From NCBI GenBank assembly GCA_018340375.1, contig JAFFJZ010000002.1, forward strand, positions 25,748,001-25,812,000: DNA of 64,000 nt. The letters run 5' to 3'. This document shows positions 55,151 to 64,000 of this stretch, piece after piece; the first letter of the stretch is position 1, and every line of letters begins with the position of its first letter. Position numbers and translations under genes: made by a program. The stretch comes from Gonatopus flavifemur. Taxonomy: Eukaryota > Arthropoda > Insecta > Hymenoptera > Dryinidae. The notes under the pieces were generated by a model. That model was not told the origin of the DNA and ran no database searches. It was given only the letters and a program-made list of their open reading frames with translations.

Positions 55151-56489
55151 ACGATTTTATGAAGCAAAATGAATTTTCATACACTTGACCTAGGACTTGG
55201 TAAAATTGACAATTCAACGCCTCCCCTACACTGAGAGAAAAAAAACAATAATTTTCGTTCAAAATATGGATGAAGAATTATTATTTTTGTTTCCAAAATA
55301 GAGACATCGCGGACCAAGTCTGAAAATTACAGTCATAATAGTAGCAATCTGAATTTCTGACCGCAGAATTTATAATACAGGATTTTCTATTAGAAAAAGA
55401 TTAACATTTTGCAATTGTAGATAGTGATTTTTATTCAATTGAGTCAACTTCAGAGGGTTGAGATTTTGAAATCGAAGATTGTAATTTTCATTTCATCATA
55501 GGGATTCAAAAGATAATATAAAAAAGTGAACTTGTTGTAGTTATTCTATTGGACTCTGATTAATCGGAAATTCACATCAGCTTACAGACAACGCCTTAAC
55601 ACCTACTCAGTATACCATATTCACGGATTCAAAGTCTTATAAAATATACGTTTTTCAATTATACTATTGAATCAACCTGTATTATATTGACGGAATTTGG
55701 ACACTAACATTTCGTAGAAAATTTTGCTTCCTAGGGAGACACGAACTCTGATTTCACGCAAGTGATTGAAAAATAACACGCGAACCGCTATGAGATTGGG
55801 GAGTTTTGGACGACACTTGAAGGCATTCAAGCATCAGAAGAAGCGAGTCAAATGTTGCGCCATTTTTTTCCATAAGTTATGCATTTACGGGAAATTTCAA
55901 CTGCATAACAATGAAATCCACGATGAAGATCAGTCTCTAAATATAAGTTTTAGTCTTTCGCTGATTCCTGGCGAGTATGAGAGGGGTTCAAAAGTAATAA
56001 CCTATAAATATGAAAATGTTGATAAATTGGTTTTCTAATACCTGCAAACCAAGGAGAAACCTAATCTTATATTCGAAGTTCAATGTTAGGTGTGCAAGTT
56101 CCTGAAATAACCACCTATTTCAAATTCAGATTTATCAAGTAACTGATGAAACAAATCAACGCAAATTTTATCCGCTTCTTCTGATAAAGTGCCCCCTTAA
56201 CTATTTTTCAGAACAGAATATTCATAATAATCTGAGATGTAACATTTTCCAATACATTTAGCGATGACAATATGTTATTATCAAATGAAAAATCTTTAAT
56301 TTAATTAATCAATCCTAAAAAGTATTTCGTGGATTGATTTATCACGTGTCCAATGTTTTCTAACTCTTTGTTCACTATAATTAACTTGAAAAACAAAATG
56401 CTATGTATAAAGTTTTTATGACGCTTCAAAATTCATTATTGCGCGATACCGCGTATCGTGGAAGCTCCGCTCCAAAAATTTGTTGAAGT
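55151..56489. other. Spacer with one MITE end
   Basis: TA|CACTGAGAGAAAAAAAAC at about 55230 has no visible partner. The ORF 55766-56038 is basic (RHLKAFKHQKKRVKCC) but unrecognised. A palindromic CGCGATACCGCGTATCG lies near 56442. Confidence 0.35.
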
Positions 56490-56617
56490 GAAAATCCACT
56501 TTTAAACAGTGGAAATACTGGCAGTCCGATTGACTCTCATGCGAAGGTAGAATTTCACTCAATAGAATAAAATTTACTCTTTTGGAGCAGAATTCTCAAT
56601 CTTGTTGAACTTGTAGT

Positions 56618-56812
56618 AGAGTAAATCAGGGTAAGAAGACGCACTTTTCCGCTCCACTGCAGCACGGAATAATACATCAAACCTCATTTACTCAAGAAAA
56701 ATTTCAAGATCGTAATTGAATCTCCATATTTTTCTTGCGTGAACGAGATTTGATGTATTATCTTAAGCTATAGAAGAGCGGGAAAGTGCATCATCTCACC
56801 CCGATTTACCGT
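56618..56812. mobile_element. MITE-like inverted repeat, ends TAAATCRGGGT
   Basis: TAAATCAGGGTAAGAAGACG pairs with TCATCTCACCCCGATTTA; ATAATACATCAAACCTCATT pairs with GAGATTTGATGTATTAT; CGCACTTTTCCGCTC with GAGCGGGAAAGTGC. GAGTGAAA/TTTCACTC words precede it at 56490-56600. Confidence 0.75.
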
Positions 56813-58117
56813 ATTTGTATTCTTTGAAAGTGGAAATTCAGAGAGCGAATTCTTAGTTATATAATCAGAAACACAAATGCCCTCCTTCTTTATGAAGGAA
56901 TATATCTAGTTTCTACAAATTCTCATAAAATATCAATAATACCTCGATATATTTATGTTGCTGAAGTTTGAATCGTTTATTGAAATGAATTAGTAATGGA
57001 ATAACACAATATTTAGCTATCTAAAACAAAAAATCTTGCAGTCCATTATTCAAACGATGTTCCAAAAAGTTAATTTCGGGAGATAAAAAACGATGATTTA
57101 TCAGATTTCGTGAATTTGAATTTTCGTTTCACTTCTATAAACCATTCAAACTTCAAGAACATATATATTTTACATAAAAAAGAAGAAAATTCCGTAAGAA
57201 TTGAACATCACTTATCCCCCTAGATAATTGCCATAATAACGTTAATCAACTATTTAAATTTTCGTCGATTAAACTTCATCGTTTAAACTTCAACGTTCAA
57301 ACCGATCTAAGAGATTCAACTATGGAAATTACATTATTGGAAAATTCGACTCCTAATCTTTCTCCGACCTGAATTTCACCTCTCCAACATTCTTGCAAGA
57401 ATTTTATCGAATCATATTTTGCACGAGAGAAAAGATTGGCCACTGATCCGTCGATTAAAAATAAACAACACGCAAGTTAAGGAAAATTCAATTCTTGAAA
57501 ACATTGTCTTTCACATATCATTTGTTAACCATTCAGACGAAAGTTAGTTAATAGGAGATTGGTTAATATTATTCGAATTTGGAATATATGAAGAACTCAA
57601 TCATGTTCTATTTATCAGAATGGAAATTATGTACATTCGTAGAGACCAATAGGAAACATTGGGGATATTTATAAACAAGTTTGCTTTTGCCTACTTACAA
57701 CTTACAAACGGATTCATGTGAAACTAATGATCGGATATCATTAAACCAGTATTCAGATGCAGTTGAAATTTGTTTATGATGATAGAATTATCGGTACTTG
57801 GAGTATTTGCAAAGAACAGTTTTCTGACTCGACTATCGCGTCTTCGATTTATTCAATTTAAACTGGTATGGGACTGACATTGACTCGCAGTCTCACTGTA
57901 GTGAATATTTCATGACGATCGGATCATTAAAACACAGAATATGCGCGGTCGTAAAATATTGCGGGACTGATAGCCACATTGTGAAAAAATGTCGGTGAAG
58001 GTTCTGGATTTTGTGAAGAAGCAGTTAACACAATTACAATGGGTGAGAATGGCTGAATATTTTCTGGATTCGTCCCATTTTTGATAGAATTACTAAGAAA
58101 TCGCTCTAGTCGACGCA
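56813..58117. other. Spacer
   Basis: The minus-strand ORF 57927-58118 abuts the end of the LINE and has no known domain. No other feature recognised. Confidence 0.35.
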
Positions 58118-58709
58118 TTTTTATTTATTTATTCATTTATTTTGTTTATACGGGTATAAAATACCCTTTGGTACATAGAATATACATTATTTGAAGCATA
58201 TAATATATTATGCATCAAAGCATTAAGCATCATGTTAAGCTCGACTACATGCATCTTATATTACAACAACAGTTAACGTGTATAATTATAGATAAAATGG
58301 ACAATTAGGTATTAAATTTGACAAATAAGAGAAAGAGAATTTCTAAGATCAGAATGGGATGAAAATAATTCAAGCACATCACTGTAAGAATTAGCTAGGA
58401 TAGATATCCGGTTTACCGGATCAGAATAACCGTATCTCGATTTATAAGAAATTGGATTGAATAATTTAGGGCGTCTTAATAAACGAGAAGGGACATTAAA
58501 ACGTACAAGTCCAAGCAGTTGAGGGCAGCGAATTTTCCCATTAACAATTTTATACAAAAATGAAAAATCATTGAACAAACGACGTGATTCCAAGGAAGGC
58601 AAGTTAAGTAGAGACAAAATTTTTAATTTTCCTCCGGGTCGATCACTACCTGAATTGCTGAAGAATCTTTCGGAATTCTTCCTTACAGCGCAGACACGCA
58701 CCCCTGCTT
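58118..58709 (-). mobile_element. 5'-truncated Jockey/CR1-like LINE
   Basis: On the minus strand an ORF remnant is followed by a 3'UTR with TATACCCGTATA and a tail of (AAAT)n ending at 58118. The 5' side is cut at about 58709, right beside a MITE. 5' truncation and a simple-repeat tail are typical of target-primed LINE insertions. Confidence 0.7.
58312..58701 (-). pseudogene. C-terminal end of a LINE reverse transcriptase ORF
   Basis: About 129 codons without a native start: the ATG-less frame opens just after an in-frame TAA. LNLPSLESRRLFNDFSFLYK followed by IVNGKI, CPQLLGL, FNVPSRLLR and SDPVNRISILAN resembles the region downstream of the reverse-transcriptase domain in Jockey-type LINE ORF2 proteins. 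No YXDD motif is left in this fragment. Confidence 0.65.
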
Positions 58710-58711
58710 AT

Positions 58712-58832
58712 AGAATCTCATTGAACCGATTGATTCTCATTGATTCCGATGCACAAAACCGATTCAAACCCATTAATAATTGATTCCCAATGAGTTTGAA
58801 TCAGTTTTCTGCATCATAATCAATGAGATTCT
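58712..58832. mobile_element. MITE, ends AGAATCTCATTGA
   Basis: AGAATCTCATTGAACCGATT at the left and TCATAATCAATGAGATTCT at the right. ATGCACAAAACCGATTCAAAC pairs with GTTTGAATCAGTTTTCTGCAT. Confidence 0.7.
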
Positions 58833-59950
58833 TTAAGTAGGGACTTCAATTAATATGCACACTGAGCAGGGCCGTCTTTCATTGCTTCAAGGGCCCTGGG
58901 CCGACTTAGAGTGGAGGCCCATGTAAGGAGACGTAAAATCTTGAAATTTTTCAAAAACCACTCTAACGTTAATCATTATGATTTTTCTTTAAAATATCGC
59001 GATCAGAAACATTTGTTACCATAAAAATAATCGTTACTTAAAAACGTGACTTGGTGATCGAGGATATATCAGTTTTTTCAATATATGAATAAATAAGTAT
59101 CAGACTTGTCACAATAATGGGTGAAGATGACTTTTTCTCAACGTCTATTCAAAGTCGAGACCTCATAGAAAATCGATAATAATATGTCGTACAAGAAATT
59201 TATTTGTTTATTTATGAGGCTTAGAATCGAAGGATAATCTCTAGTGAGAGATTTTAAATAAAAATCTCGGTTGCATAAAACTCTCATGATATAATTGTAT
59301 CACAATATGATGCAATTGTATTTATAAGAAAAAAAACCAACTTATCACATGCAACATTACATGTTGATATTATTACTGTAGCGGGTTGCGTACGGTTGAT
59401 GTCGAGCTACTGTTATTAGCTCTTCTGCTTTCGAAAGAAATAATCTGATAAGTTGTAAGAAAGTTGAAAGAGTAATTAAGAATGAATTATTCTCATCCTC
59501 TTGAAAGTCATGAAGACAACATGAAAATACCCCAAGAAGAATGATATTCTTTAAAAAGAAATAACAAGAAGAGATTTGATCAGTTCCGCTCATCGTTTTT
59601 GAATGAATACGAAAATATCAGAATTGTTTGATGACTTTTGATATTTATCTATCCAAAATAAAGAAGTTTATTTATTTTTGTTTTTAATTTCAGCGATGCA
59701 TGTCATGTACACGGAAAAAATGATACCGAATTCCCAGAGATCCGCCATTTTCCAATTTAGCAAATATGTACTACACAGTGTTTTGAGTGACTTGGATTCG
59801 AAGAAAAATCTAAAAATGTTCATATCTTGAAACTCAACCTCCAAAAAATTCTTTCAATACGGTAAACCACTGCATTTTTGTTGCAGAGTCACGTCTGTGA
59901 AGTTTCTTCGGTGAATTCTGAAACCCTGACATGAAAACCCATTAATTAAC
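58833..59950. other. Spacer
   Basis: TA|CACGGAAAAAATGATACC at about 59711 is a MITE end; TTTTTTACTGTGTG at about 60219 may be its partner but the interior does not pair. No gene recognised. Confidence 0.35.
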
Positions 59951-60060
59951 CCTCACAGCAATATAGTCCCACAGAAAAATTTTTAAAGAATTCATAAAGA
60001 ACACAACCAGTTCAAAAAGAATTCTTTATGAATTCTTCTGGGACTGTAATGCTGTGTGGG
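59951..60060. mobile_element. Short MITE, ends CCYCACAGCA
   Basis: CCTCACAGCAATATAGTCCC mirrors GGGACTGTAATGCTGTGTGGG. AAGAATTCATAAAGAAC pairs with GAATTCTTTATGAATTCTT. CCCANNYARCAC terminal group. Confidence 0.75.
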
Positions 60061-63000
60061 AATTCTAAATATATTTTAATAAAAAATCTATCCATATTTG
60101 TGATGGGTAGTATTCGAAAGCGTCGATGTTTCTCAAAGAATTTGTATCAAGTTTCGATCGATATCACACAAAACTCAACAAACTTTCCATGAAAAAACAC
60201 TGATATTACCAAACTCTATTTTTTACTGTGTGTGTATTGTGTACGGAAGAGGATTTTCAAGAATATCGAATCCATCATCTCAATTTTCACCGATTAATTA
60301 TTCATTGGAATAATGCTTCGGAATAATGAATAATCGATTGATTAAGGAAACAAACACATGATAATCATCTCCGAAAAGATGAGAAAATTTCATAAGTTTG
60401 ATTACCTTCAATCGTTCATACGAAATTGTTCTGTCGATAAATAATCAAGGGAAAAACGTATTAAAGAACAATGAGGATGATTGTTCATTATTCCATGATA
60501 AAAACTGAACAATTAAAGGTAACAAAAGAGCGAAGTAATCTACTATAAAATGAATTGTTCAAACGAAAGTGAAACTCAATTCAACTTATTATTATGAGTC
60601 GCACAATTACTTGTGAATTTTCTCATTGTTCCTTTCAAAGTTATTGTCTGGGGTAAAAATAGCTTAGTGCCGTTACATGCAATAGTAGGGTTATCTTTCA
60701 TCGAATCGAATCAAATGTAAACATACGCGAGATTTTATGTTATGAGGTCTCTTATTGCCAAACTTGAGCACTAAATTTTTCCTCTATATGAAATCATAAC
60801 ACCCTGTTGGAAATTTCCGCTGCAAATTCCATGCTCGTATTCGAAGCTCTTTTTACGAACGTATATGAAAATCAATGTACAGGTATGTGAATATCCATTA
60901 AATTTTATGCGTCCATATATGAAGTCGTACCTATGAAGTTTATATACATGTATCTCTGGCATGTAACGTAAATTTACAAGGATTCTTCTCCAGAAACTCG
61001 TTCATGATTTTTAATTACGTATTCAAAACTATTTTCTAGCGCAAATTATGGAGAGTTTTTGCTCGCTTTAATGGGAGTATTTTCCCACGAGGAATGGAAA
61101 ATTTCATTCCACTTTGAGGAACTATTCTGCATCTCAGTTGTTCAAAATTCCATCAAATCATAGGGAAAAGTTTCCTACCCCTAGGTAGAAACTCTCTTGC
61201 CAAGATTGTAAAATTATTCTTACATGTAGTGTACATTGAAGATAACGAACTTCTCCAAATTTACACATTCAAATTCTTTGTTCCAAGAGAACAAAGATGT
61301 AGAAACAAACATTTCAATGTTCTGTGAATATTTCTAGAACGTTGAAGGTTCGATACATGTTCAAGGTATATTGAAATGATTGTGTTCACATTTTTGTTAC
61401 CTTAAAGACACGAAAAATTATAAACTGAACATGTTTTTTTTGTATATTCATGTATATCGAGAGGCCAAAACGATAACATTTTCCTACAACTCTTGCGGAG
61501 AGTTCAGCAAACTGTGATTCCAGTACCGTGCTAAAAGCAATTGAGCTGTACATTTGTGCAGGAAAATTACGTTGTTGTATTTATAATGCGGTATAACAGA
61601 AATTAGTCTGTAAAATTCATCATGAAAAGAATTTTTTCAATTCCATGGGAGCGGAAAATTCCAATTTTTTGTTTAAACAGATCTCAAATATGAATCCAGT
61701 ATCACGAATATAAGCATAGTTCCGTGAATAAAAATCACGTAGGTTGGATAATTATATTATAAAAAAATGTGTATGTACCCGACTTTCATCGGATTCTGGA
61801 AAGCGATTTCATAGATGAAGTATCATTTCATTCTTTCGTGTACCAAGATCCATTCTATCAGTTATTATATCGATTTCATTCATTTTACATCTAATGAAAC
61901 TTTCTTCCCCGCTATGTTGTACTAAATAAAATACCGGTACATCGAAGACAAGCTTTATCATGTTAGATGCCGTGCAATTATTAGATCCAAACACTATTAT
62001 TACTCCTACATACGGATCATATTCTTTCTAAGGAAAAAAGATATTTTAATAACGAGCAGATCATTTGAATCTTCCGTTCTTTTCTTTCATCGATCAAAGA
62101 ATTATTACTTTGCAATTCATTTTAAATATCTCTTCACTTTTCATATAACTTTTCTCTTAATAATGTCATTCCGGAGAGGAAATCAGTTCTATTTATCTGT
62201 CGGAGATCCTTATGATACGAAGTCTCGATATCCCAAATATATTTTATGCTCAGAAGAGAATTCAATCAGTTCGAGAGGATCTTCGGTAGTATTCAAAGTT
62301 CTTATTAGGTATTCAGCTCTGGCGATTGACCGTTCACTGACCTTCCTCTTTCTTATACAAATATCGCTGTGATGGACTACTATGAAAATGAATTCATTCA
62401 ATTCAGTCGAGTCATTTGATTATTATTAAAACAAAAGATCGAGTGAAATTTTTACAATCGATTTGGTAAAATCTAAGAATCATCTGTAGTATTCAATGTA
62501 GTAAATACACTTGGCTTATTCAAATCGCAGTAGTGAATTGCAAAATCTTACTATTCTTTCAAATATTTTGTGTTTATTTAGTTTATGTATTAATTCTCTC
62601 GAAATTATATTTATCAATCTTGAATTGGAAGTTAGAAATGTTTGAACCGGGTGGATCTTCAAGTGGGCAATTTTTGAAAATTATATATAATTCATGTACA
62701 ATTCTATATAGTTTGTTTATAATTTATATATAATTTTATGAATTTTTCTACTCGAATGATCAATGAAATTTTAATCCTAGAATAATAAGTATGAGAATCA
62801 AATCCATTTCACTTGGACACGTGGAAAGGTTGATATTCATAGCGCAATATCTCAGTTCGATGAAAATCTCGATATAAAATGAAGTTATGTTTCAAATAGT
62901 AGTGGATATACTCGCATAAATTCCTCTTGAATTTCATTTGGATTTCATCTGTTTCGTGGGACGTTTTTGTCATCTTTCGAGGTTGTCATTATCAGTTTAT

Positions 63001-63269
63001 TTTCCTTTCTGAGTCTCTTCCACAACCGACTGAATTGGTCGGTAACAAGTTTATACAGACCAAACCAAACAAGAATGTATAACTACGTTATCAATGTGAA
63101 CATGACTTTTAATTAGTGAAAGAATCACAGTCAGGTTTCGAACGGTTTCATGGATGACAAAATTTTATGCGGCAGGGTACATTGTTTTGCTTTCATATCG
63201 ACGGTTTGTTTATTTTCAATACAGTTTAACATGAACCTATGAATTTATAACTTTCAGTAAGTTATACAC
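60061..63269. other. Long repeat-poor stretch
   Basis: About 3.2 kb with few palindromes. The short ORFs (60771-60962, 61809-61994, 62163-62401, 62533-62733) overlap frames on both strands and match nothing I know. It may be intron or intergenic. Confidence 0.35.
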
Positions 63270-63273
63270 TTTC

Positions 63274-63458
63274 ACTCTAAACGGAGAGAAAAGATCGATT
63301 GGAACAACTATTGAACTTGTAATTTTTCCTCGTTAGGATAAGAATTTTTATTATTTTAAATCGGTTATTAATTGAGCCAATTAATAAATTTGTTATTCTA
63401 ACAAAAAAAAGTGGATCTATATGCGCTTATAAATTCCAACTAATCTTTCGTTTCAGTG
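63274..63458. mobile_element. MITE-like inverted repeat
   Basis: AACGGAGAGAAAAGATCGAT..GGAAC at the left and CCAACTAATCTTTCGTTTCAGTG at the right. ATATGCGCTTATAAATT inside resembles the GCATATGCGCTTACAA motif of 39902-40897. Confidence 0.6.
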
Positions 63459-63629
63459 TACTGCGCGCAAAAGACTGGATATCTGGATTTTGCATCTCCA
63501 TCGACAATTTCTCTATATATTATCGGGAATCATAAAACATACTTCATCAAATTGCTAATGGGTATTCTGAAGTCAAATTTATAAAAAACTGAAAGGTGAC
63601 AAGTCCATGAAAATATAACAACGTTTCAG

Positions 63630-63727
63630 GGAGACGCAAGCCCCACGCTGCGGGCGTGATTGTTTATTCCAAACTACCCGAAGATGCTTCAATAAAATCA
63701 AAATATCCTTTTGCACTGCAATTCTAA
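63630..63727 (+). CDS. Possible last coding exon
   Basis: Acceptor AACGTTTCAG at 63629. In one frame 31 codons run to TAA at 63725-63727, giving RRKPHAAGVIVYSKLPEDAS then IKSKYPFALQF, a residue mix unlike the AT-driven ORFs around it. AATAAA lies within (63690-63695). The frame needs two bases from the phase of the previous exon (GG then AGA), so it cannot follow the 53258 exon directly. Unrecognised; could be chance. Confidence 0.25.
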
Positions 63728-63952
63728 ATACTTTAAAGCCGTAGCATAAATGACTCTAGCCACCTCATAGTTAATGTCAAGGCCCTTTCTACTGACTAGC
63801 TTCACTGCTAGTGCCTTTGAAGGTGCTAGACAACCGCTATAATTATTTTTACTGGGGGAATTGCTGTACAGAACGATATTTTGATTCTACTCTCAGCTAC
63901 TTTTACATAGTTTGGAACATAAGATTTGGCTTCGTACCACGGCGTTGGTATT
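63728..63952. other. Spacer
   Basis: An imperfect hairpin AAGGCCCTTTCTACTGACTAGC / GCTAGTGCCTTTGAAGG at about 63780-63826. Nothing else supported. Confidence 0.35.
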
Positions 63953-63953
63953 T

Positions 63954-64000
63954 ACACGGAAAAAAGAAAATGAAGAAATTCATTGAGTAGGATGACAACG
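63954..64000. mobile_element. Left end of a CACGGAAAAAAG MITE cut by the window edge
   Basis: TA|CACGGAAAAAAGAAAATG, the same terminus as at 39902. The rest lies outside the window. Confidence 0.5.

Noticed and set aside
58312..58701. Host gene of 129 codons
   Set aside because: The sequence order fits the end of a LINE reverse-transcriptase ORF, it lacks an ATG and is followed by a LINE-like tail.

Overview
The window is about 64 kb of AT-rich, intron- and repeat-dominated eukaryotic DNA. It is almost certainly from an insect. Spliced exons have GT/AG borders, a PDZ scaffold gene of the INAD/PATJ type is present, and there are Tc1/mariner (DUF4817-type), pogo-like, hAT-like and Jockey-like mobile elements. 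The density of short palindromic elements suggests a hymenopteran, perhaps a parasitoid wasp, but that last step is an inference and not proven by the sequence.

Coding content is very low. At the left edge (21-2993, + strand) lie the last five coding exons of a multi-PDZ scaffold protein. Joined they give 249 residues: the tail of one PDZ domain and two complete PDZ domains, ending in TGA. A splice donor 2 nt after the stop suggests a 3'UTR intron that would remove two transposons. Elsewhere the only gene-like signals are a possible first coding exon at 53258-53307, a possible upstream leader exon near 48.3-48.4 kb, a possible last coding exon at 63630-63727, and one long unassigned AT-rich ORF at 12605-13051.

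The remainder is a graveyard of transposons, often nested. (1) A 2.0 kb DUF4817/DDE_3 mariner-like element (29156-31177) has about 373-bp terminal inverted repeats and one frameshift in its transposase; it sits exactly in the centre of an older palindromic element. (2) A 1.05 kb pogo-like relic (5678-6724) keeps a psq helix-turn-helix. (3) A 5'-truncated Jockey/CR1-like LINE lies at 58118-58701. (4) At least three hAT-like MITEs have 8-bp duplications. (5) Well over a dozen long-palindrome MITEs have TIR CACNG..AAAA and a TA (rarely CA) duplication. (6) A second MITE group ends in CCCANNYARCAC. (7) Two tRNA-like SINE heads are present.

The most unusual feature is that many of these elements are built inside from many degenerate copies of one short self-complementary word, and the word differs from element to element: AAGATATCTT, GAACGTTC, CCAGTACATGTACTGG, GCTGTGACAGC, CCATTAATGG, CCAAAATTTTGG, TTTCACTC/GAGTGAAA and ATTAATCGATTAAT. 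I know no named family with this property. Coordinates and identities were read by eye; no alignment or database search was run.
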